From the NCBI RefSeq assembly GCF_027484705.1, contig NZ_JAIXSL010000004.1:1-64000 (forward strand): 64,000 nucleotides of DNA, read 5' to 3'. The DNA comes from Flavobacterium sp. (lineage in GTDB: Bacteria > Bacteroidota > Bacteroidia > Flavobacteriales > Flavobacteriaceae). The position numbers and the translations under genes were made by a program. How positions within the stretch are numbered: the first letter of the stretch is position 1; each line of letters begins with the position of its first letter. Below, piece after piece: positions 54,379-63,496 of the stretch. The notes under the pieces are model-generated. The model saw only the letters and a list, made by a program, of their open reading frames with translations, searched no databases and was not told the DNA's origin.

Positions 54379-55677
54379 TTATACGCTTAACCAGCTATTG
54401 ATTGCAAATGCTTTTTTGTTCGCAACCTGAACATCAGCATCCATATTTACAACAACTTTCAAGCTGTTAGAATCAGCAGCCGATACAGGATCAACAACAA
54501 ACGAAATACCACCCCATTGAACCACATACATTTGTGAGAAATCACCAAAAATCAAATGGTGTAATTCAGGATTACCACCCGCTTCAGCAATTGTAGGCAC
54601 AAGCGAAGTTGCAACAGATTTATAACCACCGATTTTACCATCTTGCGATAAGAACAAACCAGAACCAGCATCTTTTTTAAGCGTCATCATTGATGCTTCC
54701 AAAACAGGATCAAGTAAATAACCCAAAGATTGTTCTGTAGAATCATTCTTTTTGATTAAACCTTGAAGTTCCGTTACTCTTGCCCAAGTCGCAGCAGCAT
54801 CATCTGCTTGTGATGAAGTTAAAATTCCAGACATGTTAATCAACCCTGTAGGATCGTTTGCAAGTCCAGTACCTGAAATAGCAGCGCCATTCAAACATTT
54901 TGCGGCACCAGCGCCTAACATGTTCATAACCATCTGGCGAACAGGTAAAGATGATTGATTCAAAAGTCTGTTTGAAATCAACACAACAGCACCAGCACGT
55001 TTAGCAGATGCAACAGGACCAGTAATTGTTTTTTTCTGAGAAGAAATAGTTGCCGTTTCAGCATACCATCCGAAATCGTATTCTTCAACTACAGGCAAAG
55101 GCAATGGACCACCTTCAACACCAGTCAAAACAGTAGCACCCATTTGCTCTAAGAACAATTTAGGTAAGAAACCAGCAACAGGACGCGGTTGTTGATTAAC
55201 CACCAATTGACCACCATAGTTACCTGAATCCTCAGAAACGGTTTGAGCAGATGCACGAACCATATCAGAAGGAATTGTAAAAGATGATGCAGGCGCAGAT
55301 TTACCATTGGCACGCATTTCTTCAACAGCGATATCATGCACTTCTTTTTCAACACCATCAAAGTTTCCACTTGGAGCACTACGAAGCGCTTTAGAAAAGT
55401 CGAAATTAGCATACAATTTGCGCTTTTCTTGCTTTTCCGAACTATCACCATCAGGCGTAAATGATTTTCCGTCCTTTTGAGTTCGAAGATTTTCTTCCAT
55501 TTGTTCTTCAATCTCAATTTCAGATGTAAGCCCTTCAATTTCAGTTTGAATCGCCCTGAATTGAGTAGTCTCATCTGGTGTCATTTTTCTTTTTTCGTCT
55601 TTAGCTTTCTGAGCCAAAGCAGTTTGAGCGTCAATTTTTGTCGAGCGCTCCTGTCTTAATTGAACAGACTTTTTCAT
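54379..55677 (-). CDS. Major capsid protein, HK97 fold
   Basis: 432 residues. The N-terminal ~70 residues are a coiled-coil delta domain (KSVQLRQERSTKIDAQTALAQKAK). The capsid body follows: VSEDSGNYGGQLVVNQQPRPV, WYAETATISSQKKTI, LLNQSSLPVRQMVMNMLGAGAAK, LNGAAISGTGLANDPTGLINMSG and IFGDFSQMYVVQWGGISFVVDP. These are classic HK97-type features. The delta domain is presumably removed by the protease encoded one base upstream. Confidence 0.92.
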   Translation of the reverse strand: MKKSVQLRQERSTKIDAQTALAQKAKDEKRKMTPDETTQFRAIQTEIEGLTSEIEIEEQMEENLRTQKDGKSFTPDGDSSEKQEKRKLYANFDFSKALRSAPSGNFDGVEKEVHDIAVEEMRANGKSAPASSFTIPSDMVRASAQTVSEDSGNYGGQLVVNQQPRPVAGFLPKLFLEQMGATVLTGVEGGPLPLPVVEEYDFGWYAETATISSQKKTITGPVASAKRAGAVVLISNRLLNQSSLPVRQMVMNMLGAGAAKCLNGAAISGTGLANDPTGLINMSGILTSSQADDAAATWARVTELQGLIKKNDSTEQSLGYLLDPVLEASMMTLKKDAGSGLFLSQDGKIGGYKSVATSLVPTIAEAGGNPELHHLIFGDFSQMYVVQWGGISFVVDPVSAADSNSLKVVVNMDADVQVANKKAFAINSWLSV

Positions 55678-56328
55678 CTATTTTAAATTTGAGTTAATAA
55701 TAATTTGAGCCTCGACTTCATCCAGCTCAGTATCGTTATCGGTTCGAATTTCTTCGCCCGGATTTTCTTTTTTGTATTGGTCAAAGCTGCGTTTCGCAAC
55801 TTCGGTATCAGGATAAGCTGGATAAGTTACCGGAGATACATCATACAGCCTTTTGTACTTCACAATCTCACGGGTTCCGATTTCTTCACCATCAGGCTCA
55901 GTCCAAGTTTGCGTTTCAACTTCGAAAGCAAAAGAAGATTGAGAAACATCACCACTAGCAATCGCATTAGCCAAATCTTTTGCATATTGGCGATCAGGTG
56001 TTGTATAACTATATTTCAATCCAATTTGATCAACAGAAAGTGTAAGCGTACCTTTTCCTTTTGAGCAACGAGCCAAAACATAGTTAGGATCATGATTAAA
56101 CAAACAACGCACATCATCATTTAAAACTTCATCAAAAGCTCCAGGAAGGATTTTTTCACGAAATCTGTAATAATGTCCAATAATTGTTTCAGAATTGAAC
56201 TTTGCAGCGTAACCTTCAATCACTGCCAAATCTTCTGTATTTGTTTCATCCATTCGAACCGCGCGAACTTCAGAATCAAAAAAACGGCGTTCAGCGCCTT
56301 CAATGTTTTTGATATAATCCTTATCCAT
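55678..56328 (-). CDS. HK97-family prohead protease
   Basis: 216 residues. VIEGYAAKFNSETIIG, FREKILPGAFDEVL, VRCLFNHDPNYVLAR (catalytic His) and SGDVSQSSFAFEVETQTW (catalytic Ser) match the family. It matures the capsid by cutting the delta domain. Overlaps the portal gene by eight bases. Confidence 0.92.
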   Translation of the reverse strand: MDKDYIKNIEGAERRFFDSEVRAVRMDETNTEDLAVIEGYAAKFNSETIIGHYYRFREKILPGAFDEVLNDDVRCLFNHDPNYVLARCSKGKGTLTLSVDQIGLKYSYTTPDRQYAKDLANAIASGDVSQSSFAFEVETQTWTEPDGEEIGTREIVKYKRLYDVSPVTYPAYPDTEVAKRSFDQYKKENPGEEIRTDNDTELDEVEAQIIINSNLK

Positions 56329-57574
56329 TTCCCTTGTCTTTTAAATTGTCTTTTATTTGAGATTCTGTGAAAGTATTTACAGGTGTTAGGTATTCATCTA
56401 ACATTATTGGTCCCGGATTGTAATCCTCAAATCTTCTAGCTTCATTTCTCGTAATGATACCAGTGAGCACTTGTCGCGATAAAGATTCCGAACGGGTTTT
56501 CATATCAGCACGTAGCAGTACATTCATATTTCCTTTTATAAAAAAGGATTTACGCTCAACATCGGAAAACAATTTTTTAGAAAACTCCTGTTCAAGATTG
56601 GTAACATAAGGCTGCATTGTATCAGAAACATGATCTAATGATTGCTGCTCGATATTATTATTTGTGGATTGCTGAAGTGATTTGATTTTATGTGGCGCTA
56701 TGTTAAACCAGCGCGCAATATCTTCTACGGTAAATCGGCTCATTTCGATGATTTGAGCTTCCTGCGGCGTGATATTTATAGCTTTGAATTTTAAACCATC
56801 ATCCAATACTACAATTCTATCAGGTGATTTTTCGGCCATTGCAGAACTCCACGCCGATTTTATTTTTTGCTTTGGTGTTGCTTCATTCGGTTTATCAGGA
56901 TTACCATTTAAGGTTTTATCAGTTTCAATTACTCCATTACGAACACCTTTGTTCTCAAAATTTGTAATTGAAAATTGTTGAACTTCAATTGCTAAATTCA
57001 TTTGCTGCGCCGCATAGGTTATAACACCAACGCCAACAAAACCGTTATGAGTAAAATTTTTAAAGTGCAGAACCTCAGATGATAAAAGCGGTTTATTATA
57101 ACCACGAACATAATACAAAAGTTCACCATCAACTTTTTTAATATCAATAACATCATCCCAATCAATGAAGGTCAATTCTGTAATATCACCTTTGTAATTC
57201 GTTTCTATTTTTGAAAGCGAGTTCCCACGAAGCAACAAAGAAATTCCGGTTACTTTTTTCCAAATAAACGATGTCATAAACGGATTAGGCTCAGTAGATA
57301 AAAGCCAATCTACAGGATGCGCTTTATAACGTTCGCTGCCGTTTTCAACAACTTTATATACAAAAAATGGAATCTTAGCTATGTCATTACTAATCTGCTC
57401 AACAGCATTAAAAACAGCCGAAAGTTTTAAAGAAGATTTATAGTTAAGTGAAGAAGTTTTAGCCTTTGAATCACCGATAAAAAATGATGAGAAATCATTG
57501 AATAAAGAAACGTTTTCCGCGCTTCTTTGTTCACCTGAAGAAAACATCATTGAAAAAGCCTGATTTAAAGACAT
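56321..57574 (-). CDS. Portal protein, HK97 family
   Basis: 417 residues. LKLSAVFNAVEQISNDIAKIPFFVYK, WLLSTEPNPFMTSFIWKKVTG, LRGNSLSKIETNYKG, VLHFKNFTHNGFVGVG and FTVEDIARWFNIAPHKIKSLQQST are hallmark portal segments. Forms the dodecameric ring for DNA passage. A palindromic promoter lies just upstream, so it probably begins the head operon. Confidence 0.93.
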   Translation of the reverse strand: MSLNQAFSMMFSSGEQRSAENVSLFNDFSSFFIGDSKAKTSSLNYKSSLKLSAVFNAVEQISNDIAKIPFFVYKVVENGSERYKAHPVDWLLSTEPNPFMTSFIWKKVTGISLLLRGNSLSKIETNYKGDITELTFIDWDDVIDIKKVDGELLYYVRGYNKPLLSSEVLHFKNFTHNGFVGVGVITYAAQQMNLAIEVQQFSITNFENKGVRNGVIETDKTLNGNPDKPNEATPKQKIKSAWSSAMAEKSPDRIVVLDDGLKFKAINITPQEAQIIEMSRFTVEDIARWFNIAPHKIKSLQQSTNNNIEQQSLDHVSDTMQPYVTNLEQEFSKKLFSDVERKSFFIKGNMNVLLRADMKTRSESLSRQVLTGIITRNEARRFEDYNPGPIMLDEYLTPVNTFTESQIKDNLKDKGNG

Positions 57575-57594
57575 GGGTTATATAATATTAACCC
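57575..57594 (-). promoter_or_regulatory. Inverted repeat abutting the portal start codon
   Basis: GGGTTA (57575-57580) and TAACCC (57589-57594) with an AT spacer, directly before the ATG and next to the -7-like box. Parallels the repeat at 50635-50655. Confidence 0.55.
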
Positions 57595-57596
57595 TG

Positions 57597-57647
57597 TAAA
57601 AGTATTTTTACGGCTTTGCTACGAAGGTATAAAGTTTGTACTTTATA
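57597..57647 (-). promoter_or_regulatory. Phage promoter with 20-bp palindrome, upstream of portal
   Basis: Same layout as 50655-50705: TATAAAGT-ACAA-ACTTTATA (57628-57647), 23 bases, TACTTTTA (57597-57604). The box lies 23 bases from the portal ATG. The 22-base stretch including the palindrome is identical at both sites. Confidence 0.7.
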
Positions 57648-57671
57648 AGCGAGTTCAGATATTCCCTATTT

Positions 57672-57881
57672 TTAAAAAAAGATTCGATTCAAATATTTAG
57701 CTAAGTAATTAATCAACTTGAAAAATACAGTTTTATCAAGATGTTGCTGAAGCTCCCTTCGCGCCTTTAAATTTTCAAAAATTGAAACACATAAAGGCTG
57801 AGTATTAAAAGATTTTTTATTTTTATAGTACTCGATAATAATCATACGCTGATAAAAACCAAATAACAATTTATTCTTCAT
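57672..57881 (-). CDS. Small hypothetical phage protein, 69 aa
   Basis: Basic, helical (RRELQQHLDKTVFFKLINYLAKYLN), no family recognised. Start overlaps the end of the upstream 63-aa gene by 11 bases, forming a three-gene cluster between terminase and portal. Confidence 0.5.
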   Translation of the reverse strand: MKNKLLFGFYQRMIIIEYYKNKKSFNTQPLCVSIFENLKARRELQQHLDKTVFFKLINYLAKYLNRIFF

Positions 57882-58062
57882 CTTTTGAATTTATTTTAGT
57901 TAGCTCAGATTTGATATAAAAAATTGCCGTTGCTATTTCAAATAAAATCATCAAAACAACTAAAGCATATCGAACTGGATTTTTAAAAAATTCAAACTCT
58001 AAAAGCCAAGACGTTGCGATAGCAACTAAAAAAGTAACGATTATTATATAAATTATTTTCAT
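57871..58062 (-). CDS. Small two-helix membrane phage protein, 63 aa
   Basis: Two hydrophobic helices (IIYIIIVTFLVAIATSWLLEF and YALVVLMILFEIATAIFYI), with a charged C-terminus. Overlaps the upstream gene by four bases. Could be a membrane-active phage protein; no family recognised. Confidence 0.6.
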   Translation of the reverse strand: MKIIYIIIVTFLVAIATSWLLEFEFFKNPVRYALVVLMILFEIATAIFYIKSELTKINSKDEE

Positions 58063-58313
58063 TTTTGTTTTTTTCTGTTATAATAATTAATGACATTTTT
58101 AAAAGAAACGTAATCAGAATATCGGTAAAAACCGAATAATTGAAAATGCAATTCGTTCACGCTATTAAAAGCGGATTCATAAGTTGTATGAGATGGTAAT
58201 GCCTCATAATACATTTCAAAAAAACCTTGCCGAGCAGACAGGCGTTTCATGACTTCGGCTTCTTCTTCAAGCTTCTGAATCCGAAGACGCAATGCATTTT
58301 CTTCTGGTGTCAT
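58059..58313 (-). CDS. Small hypothetical phage protein, 84 aa
   Basis: N-terminal coiled-coil (ENALRLRIQKLEEEAEVMKRL), then a tyrosine/phenylalanine-rich part (LHFQLFGFYRYSDYVSFKNVI). First gene of a three-gene overlapping cluster downstream of terminase. No family recognised. Confidence 0.55.
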   Translation of the reverse strand: MTPEENALRLRIQKLEEEAEVMKRLSARQGFFEMYYEALPSHTTYESAFNSVNELHFQLFGFYRYSDYVSFKNVINYYNRKKQK

Positions 58314-58421
58314 ATATGTTGTTTGTTTTGGGATGAAAATTAATAACTTAACAATTAATTAATTATTTTGTTGCAATATTGGTATTTTGTTAACTACTAG
58401 ATATTTAGATTGATTATTGAT

Positions 58422-60170
58422 TTAACATTCGAAGGTTGTACCTTCCTTACTGTAATAACTTTCATTTGTATCTTCTGGAGGCGAAAGCGAACCACCTAAA
58501 GCCATAATAGACGCAATTATACCGTCGATGCGTTTGCCGTTCGCATGGCTCTTACCTTTTGAAATTCTGATATTTTCATTTGTATCTTCAATCTTCACAC
58601 AACCTGAAAGCATCCATTCCATCACCGGATTACCTTCGTGGATGATTTCACACTTATATACCAAACTTTCAAAAGTTTTAGTAGGATGCGAATAATTCGG
58701 TAATGTTTGCGTGAACTCAGACAAATTAAATCCTTCATCATCTAAGCGGTTCACCAATGAACTGGAATTATATCGGTCAAATTCAATGCGTCTAATTGAA
58801 TGAGACAAATAATGACTACGGATATAATCTTCAATAATTGCGTAGTCAACTTGATTACCAGGTGTTGCAATCATAAACCCAGAATCAACCCAATATCTAT
58901 AAGGAACAGCATCTTCTTTACTACGTTTTTGAACTGTATCTTCAGGACAAAATAGAAAAACTTTTAGGTAGCGTTTATTTTCATCATCGGGTTCAGATAA
59001 TATAGCAAAAGCAGTGATATCTGTAGTTGTAGATAAATCAACAGCCGCATAAGAACCAAACTGATGAAATTTTTCAATAGGCAAAGCCCTTCTTTCATTT
59101 GCAGTCTTAGCACCTTTGTTAAAATCACACATTTTCCAAATTTCAGAAGGAATCCAGATATTATTTCCATCAACCCACATGTTCAGAGATTTTGTTTTAA
59201 AATTTGGAATCTTTGACGGTTGGTTTTTTGCTTTTATAAATTCACGGCGTAAAAAATCGAGTAGTGTAGTACTATGCTGCAAATTAGGATTTGCTTTTTC
59301 CCAATTTTCTTCTAACTCCCAATCATCATCATCATCAAGCTGATGGATCATAATTAAAGTATGATCATCTACATTCAGACCGTTCAAAATATCTTTATAA
59401 GAATCTTCTGCATGCTTACAAACACTTTTTAAATTAAATCCAGCAGTGGTGATAATATATACTAAAGGATTTTCACGCGCTCCCATTGCAGATTCTAAAA
59501 CCTCACGAACCCCATCATCTTTATGTGCGTGATACTCATCAATGAAAGCTACAGAAGGATTAAGACTATCAAGCGTTTTACTGTCACCACCTAAAAACCT
59601 GAAAACCGCAGACATTCTAGCGAAACGTATTTCACGCATCGTATTACGAAAACCTAACGTACGCAGTTTTAAAGATTTTTCAACGAAATTATAAGCTTGT
59701 TCCCAAAGCGTTTTAGCCTGAGCTTCTTTCGTAGCTCCTACATATATTTCCGCACCTTCTTCACCATCCATTGCCTCACAATACAAACCTAAACCCGATA
59801 ATTGTGTTGTTTTACCGTTTTTACGGCCAACAGTTTCATAAACAAAGTTGATACGACGAAGTCCTGACCCTTTTATTTTCCATGCAAAAATATTGTATAT
59901 TGTAAACTGCTGATAAGGCGATAAAACAAATGGTGCTTTCAATTTTGCTAATGGACCTTTTGTATGAACCAAATATCTAGGAAACCATTCAATAACAAAC
60001 ATTCCTTCTTTATGATCAAGATAAAAACCTTTTTCATCTGCTTGATCAATCCATTCAGAAAAGCGTTTTGCCGCTAGTTTTATGTATTTTCCACAAACGA
60101 TTTTTCCATCTAATACATCCTGAGCGTATTGGAAAGGAACCGAAGATTTCATTTCATCAGAAATAATCAT
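58422..60170 (-). CDS. Terminase large subunit
   Basis: 582 residues. ATPase motifs: Walker A-like ETVGRKNGKTTQLSG and Walker B VAFIDEYHAHK, with coupling segment VYIITTAGFN. The nuclease half shows YAAVDLSTTTDITAFAIL and later YAIIEDYIRSHYLSHSI. It matches the HK97/P27-type large terminase that packages phage DNA. No small-terminase gene is found adjacent; it may lie beyond the right edge. Confidence 0.9.
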   Translation of the reverse strand: MIISDEMKSSVPFQYAQDVLDGKIVCGKYIKLAAKRFSEWIDQADEKGFYLDHKEGMFVIEWFPRYLVHTKGPLAKLKAPFVLSPYQQFTIYNIFAWKIKGSGLRRINFVYETVGRKNGKTTQLSGLGLYCEAMDGEEGAEIYVGATKEAQAKTLWEQAYNFVEKSLKLRTLGFRNTMREIRFARMSAVFRFLGGDSKTLDSLNPSVAFIDEYHAHKDDGVREVLESAMGARENPLVYIITTAGFNLKSVCKHAEDSYKDILNGLNVDDHTLIMIHQLDDDDDWELEENWEKANPNLQHSTTLLDFLRREFIKAKNQPSKIPNFKTKSLNMWVDGNNIWIPSEIWKMCDFNKGAKTANERRALPIEKFHQFGSYAAVDLSTTTDITAFAILSEPDDENKRYLKVFLFCPEDTVQKRSKEDAVPYRYWVDSGFMIATPGNQVDYAIIEDYIRSHYLSHSIRRIEFDRYNSSSLVNRLDDEGFNLSEFTQTLPNYSHPTKTFESLVYKCEIIHEGNPVMEWMLSGCVKIEDTNENIRISKGKSHANGKRIDGIIASIMALGGSLSPPEDTNESYYSKEGTTFEC

Positions 60171-60187
60171 AGAAGGTGGTTTTTAAT

Positions 60188-61984
60188 TTATACAGCAATT
60201 TTTTGAAAATAATTATGTAGTGATAAATAATTACAACTTACTAATGCTTTAGCTTGGTTTACTTCAACTGCATTACCAATAAATTTTTTTTGTTCAGTTT
60301 GGTTGCCAACAAGTTTATAGTCTTTTGGAAATCCTTGTATTTGTTTTAATTCTGGAATGTTGAGCATTCTCATTTTAATATCATAAATACCGTAAGAAGC
60401 CATGAATTCTTTAATACAAATCATTGTTTCGCTATCATCATCATAAATTGGTATTTGCAACTCACCTAATGAAGTAGATACAATATAAAGAGGCGCTTTA
60501 TCTTGACGCGCTACAACCGTGCAGCATGGATTGTCAACACTTCCATTATTTCCACCCCATGAAGGATTGAGAATGAAATTTTTTGTTTTGATAATTGAAA
60601 ACTTCGGAACTGTAGTTAGTGTATTACATGGCTGGTCAATGCCAATTGGTTCACTACTTGTGTATTGTTGATCTATAAAATTGACATCAATTTTAGCAAC
60701 TCTATCTTTTGTAGTTATTGTTGGTGAAGGACTTTCAATTGAATGAACACCACCATTACCGTAATAAGTATTTAGATGTGATGCTGTAACAAGTTCCTGA
60801 TTTCCTCCTGTCTGTGTAATCGTTCTTGAAGGATTATTAATATCAACCAACTTTGAATTAGGATCACCGGAATTTCTTTGTTGAATAAACTGTGATGCTG
60901 TAACTATAGCTTGACCGCCAACCGTTGTAACCGATCCTGCTGGACCATCTACACCAATTACTTTTCCTGCTGGTCTACCCGAATAGTATTTCTTAATGAA
61001 ATTAGTTTTTACAAGCGCATGAGTTCCATTTGTGCAAATGGTCCCCATCGGTCTATTGATTGAATTAACTTTTTGTTCTGGATTAATTTTACCACCGTTG
61101 TAACGTTTTGTAAAAATATCATCACCGTTGGCCACAAATTTTATAAGACCAGCATGGATTCGTTTTAAAGTGTTATCTGATAAAGGTTTTTTTCGAGTAA
61201 AGATGCTTTCGCCTTCATCATCTAAATCTAAAACTTCACGAACTGCTTTCCATTTAAACATAGGAAATAAAGGACTAACTATCTTATCTTTTGTATGTGT
61301 TTGCTCTGGCCATTGAATAGGATAACCATAATTAGCAAACTGTATAAACAATCGTTCACGACTTTGATAAGCTCCATAGTTCGCAGAATTTAAAAGTTTA
61401 GCATCGTATCGGAAACCATACGATTTTACTTCTTCAATCCATTTAACATAATCTTTTCCTTCAGTTCTTGAAATTGGTTTGCCATTTTCAGAAAGTGGAC
61501 CCCAACTCATAAATTCGCGAACATTTTCAACCCAGAAATAATCTGGATCTAATTCCTTCAAATACATAAACATATGTTCTGCTAAAGTTCTACTATCAGC
61601 ATCACGAGCCTGACCGCCTTTAGCTTTTGAAAAATTCGTACATTCCAATGAAGCCCATATATTTACTTTACAATTTGGGAAAACTTTTCGAAGTATATTT
61701 ACTAAATACTTTAATTTTTTAACAACCTCAAAATCACGAATATCTTCAGTAAAATGAAGTGTATTTGGATGATTTAAAGCATGGCTTAATATAGCATTTG
61801 CATCATGATTTACACAAGCTGCAACAAACATATTTTCAATATCAGTAAAATGAATTCCAGTAGAAGTTCCACCAGCACCGCAAAACAAATCAATCCAAAA
61901 AACCAAAGGTTTTGCAGGATCGTAACTTTTCTTAACGTGCTCGATAAAAAGACTTACGTTTTGTTTTAATTCAAACTTTGTCAT
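60188..61984 (-). CDS. Phage DNA cytosine-C5 methyltransferase
   Basis: 598 residues. Motif I is IDLFCGAGGTSTGIHF. Motif IV is LECTNFSKAKGG, with the nucleophile cysteine present but the usual proline replaced by Glu. Motif VI is WVENVREF, motif VIII QSRERLFIQF, and motif X GNAVEVNQAKAL. The target-recognition region (about 320-510) has about five short repeats of the form ...P-x-x-T-[IV]-T-T (SVTTVGG, SRTITQTGG, SPTITTKDR, CNTLTTVPK, CCTVVARQD). No restriction enzyme gene is adjacent, so it is probably a solitary enzyme protecting phage DNA. Confidence 0.87.
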   Translation of the reverse strand: MTKFELKQNVSLFIEHVKKSYDPAKPLVFWIDLFCGAGGTSTGIHFTDIENMFVAACVNHDANAILSHALNHPNTLHFTEDIRDFEVVKKLKYLVNILRKVFPNCKVNIWASLECTNFSKAKGGQARDADSRTLAEHMFMYLKELDPDYFWVENVREFMSWGPLSENGKPISRTEGKDYVKWIEEVKSYGFRYDAKLLNSANYGAYQSRERLFIQFANYGYPIQWPEQTHTKDKIVSPLFPMFKWKAVREVLDLDDEGESIFTRKKPLSDNTLKRIHAGLIKFVANGDDIFTKRYNGGKINPEQKVNSINRPMGTICTNGTHALVKTNFIKKYYSGRPAGKVIGVDGPAGSVTTVGGQAIVTASQFIQQRNSGDPNSKLVDINNPSRTITQTGGNQELVTASHLNTYYGNGGVHSIESPSPTITTKDRVAKIDVNFIDQQYTSSEPIGIDQPCNTLTTVPKFSIIKTKNFILNPSWGGNNGSVDNPCCTVVARQDKAPLYIVSTSLGELQIPIYDDDSETMICIKEFMASYGIYDIKMRMLNIPELKQIQGFPKDYKLVGNQTEQKKFIGNAVEVNQAKALVSCNYLSLHNYFQKIAV

Positions 61985-62007
61985 GTTTTGATATTCATTT
62001 TTAAATT

Positions 62008-62304
62008 TTAATCGAAAATATACCTGCCATCATCTTCCTGTCTGATTGTTGTTTTAAATGGAAAACCTGAAGGTTTTGGAACTTGTTTAATTGTATCCAT
62101 TAAATAAGAAGAATCTGTCCAGGTTACACGTTTTTCACCTTTATATTCGATTTGCATATCCAGCCTTAGACCTTCATACTTTGATGGACCAATCTTAAAA
62201 TCATGCACAATTATTAAAACATTCAATATTTTAGCAATCTTTATTTTTTCGCCAGCGAACCCGGCGCTTTTTTGTTCTATTTTGAAATCTTTGAAGTTGT
62301 TCAT
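62008..62304 (-). CDS. Small phage protein, 98 aa
   Basis: Begins MNNFKDFKIEQKSAGFAGEKIKIAKILN; the C-terminal part has VTWTDSSYLMDTIKQVPKPSGFPFKTTI. Similar proteins occur in Bacteroidota phages near replication or recombination genes, but I cannot name a function. Its first ~74 bases overlap the end of the reverse transcriptase gene in another frame. The overlap looks real because the GEKIKIAKILN part is family-like. Confidence 0.6.
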   Translation of the reverse strand: MNNFKDFKIEQKSAGFAGEKIKIAKILNVLIIVHDFKIGPSKYEGLRLDMQIEYKGEKRVTWTDSSYLMDTIKQVPKPSGFPFKTTIRQEDDGRYIFD

Positions 62305-63274
62305 GGGTTAGAAGTTTGTTTTGTAAGTTTTTGGTATCTGCATGTATCAACCATCCCCAATAAGCTGCAATAGTTTCATGCTTAGGATGTCTTTTGAGTT
62401 TTCGCACGAAGTTTTTCTTTATCGATTTCCTAATCATGATGTGATCACGAAAAAACACGTAGCCTAGAAAATCAATTCCACGACCATCAAGACTGTAGCG
62501 ACTTTTAGCGATTGGGAAAACCTGATAATTATTTTTAACTATAAGTTTTAGATTTACATCAAAGTATTGAGAAATTTTAAAAAATAAATTATGCAAATAA
62601 TCTTTGTTATCTGCACAAATCACGATGTCATCAGCATAACGCCAGTAGTATTTTACTCCAATAGTTTCTTTGATCCAATGGTCAAAACCCGTCAAATAGA
62701 AATTTGCAAAATATTGACTTAAATAATTACCGATTGGAATACCATCAGTGCTATCAATTATTTCATCAAGCAGTTTTAACAAGCGATAATCTTTAAATTT
62801 TCTTCGTAAAAGATTTTTAAGTATTTCGTGATCAACACTAGGATAGAATTTTTTAATATCCAGTTTCAAACAGTATTTTGTACTCGATTCATCTAAAAGC
62901 GATTTCTGCAAGGATTTTTTAGCTGCATGAATACCTTTTCCTTTAATACAGCTATACGTATCATTTGTGAACATTCCTGTAAAAATAGGTTCAAGCACAT
63001 TCATTATTGCGTGATGTGTTATGCGATCAGGATAATATGGCAACCTATAAACGATACGTTCTTTTGGCTCGAAAACTTTAAAAGTTGAATATTCTGATGT
63101 ATGGTAATCCTGATTGATAAGAATTTCTCGTAACGCAACTAAGAACCCTTCGGGATTTTTATCGAATAATCGAATACCATACTGTTTAGATTTTCCCTTT
63201 CTGGCTTTTTTATCAGCCAGAATGAGATTATCCATATGAGTAATTTTATCGAAAAGATTATTTATGCGTTTCAT
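62231..63274 (-). CDS. Reverse transcriptase of a diversity-generating retroelement
   Basis: 347 residues. Palm motifs in order: KERIVYRLPYYPDRITHHAI, CLKLDIKKFYPSVDHEIL (first catalytic Asp ~139), GIPIGNYLSQYFANFYL (181-187 IGNYLSQ, the DGR-type form of motif 4, in place of the QGxxxSP of group II introns), YYWRYADDIVIC (catalytic YADD 213-216), and GRGIDFLGYVFF. A basic thumb-like tail follows (RTKKRRVRWRKNKDC). There is no maturase, nuclease or integrase domain. A template repeat lies 117 bases upstream of the start, followed by the variable-repeat gene, so this enzyme should make the mutagenised cDNA for target diversification. Confidence 0.93.
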   Translation of the reverse strand: MKRINNLFDKITHMDNLILADKKARKGKSKQYGIRLFDKNPEGFLVALREILINQDYHTSEYSTFKVFEPKERIVYRLPYYPDRITHHAIMNVLEPIFTGMFTNDTYSCIKGKGIHAAKKSLQKSLLDESSTKYCLKLDIKKFYPSVDHEILKNLLRRKFKDYRLLKLLDEIIDSTDGIPIGNYLSQYFANFYLTGFDHWIKETIGVKYYWRYADDIVICADNKDYLHNLFFKISQYFDVNLKLIVKNNYQVFPIAKSRYSLDGRGIDFLGYVFFRDHIMIRKSIKKNFVRKLKRHPKHETIAAYWGWLIHADTKNLQNKLLTHEQLQRFQNRTKKRRVRWRKNKDC

Positions 63275-63496
63275 AGCCTTTGTTTCTCAGTCCACGTTCT
63301 TAACAAATTATTGAATACTAGCGGACATCTTTATTCTTTATGTTTTTTGCCTAGAGGCAAGGTCTGCACCGAGCAATTATATTACAAATATGGGCACTGG
63401 CATTCGTGTTCGTGTTCCAGTTATCGTAGTCGTTGTACGCCCAGCTGGAACTGGAAGAAGAACAGAACAACAGTAACGATGCACAACCCTTTTTAT
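63275..63496 (-). ncRNA. Presumed DGR template RNA region
   Basis: Non-coding interval between the target gene and the reverse transcriptase gene. It contains the template repeat and a small hairpin TTGCC-TAGA-GGCAA (63347-63360). In other DGRs the template RNA spans such an interval. Transcript ends are not known. Confidence 0.6.
63392..63462 (-). repeat. DGR template repeat (TR)
   Basis: 71 bases. On the minus strand it reads as serines, then W-A-Y-N-D-Y-D-N-W-N-T-N-T-N-A-S-A, rich in AAC/AAT codons whose A bases are the mutable positions. It matches the variable repeat at 63574-63644 at 56 of 71 positions. Of 19 template adenines, 14 differ; of 52 other bases, one differs. Confidence 0.95.

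Noticed and set aside
62008..62304. The 98-residue gene as a DGR accessory (Avd) protein
   Set aside because: Avd is a basic four-helix bundle; this protein is predicted mixed alpha/beta with strands such as LRLDMQIEYKGEKRVTW.
62231..63274. Reverse transcriptase as a group II intron or retron
   Set aside because: No maturase or endonuclease domain, no intron RNA domain V and no msr/msd; the IGNYLSQ motif and adjacent TR/VR pair fit a DGR instead.
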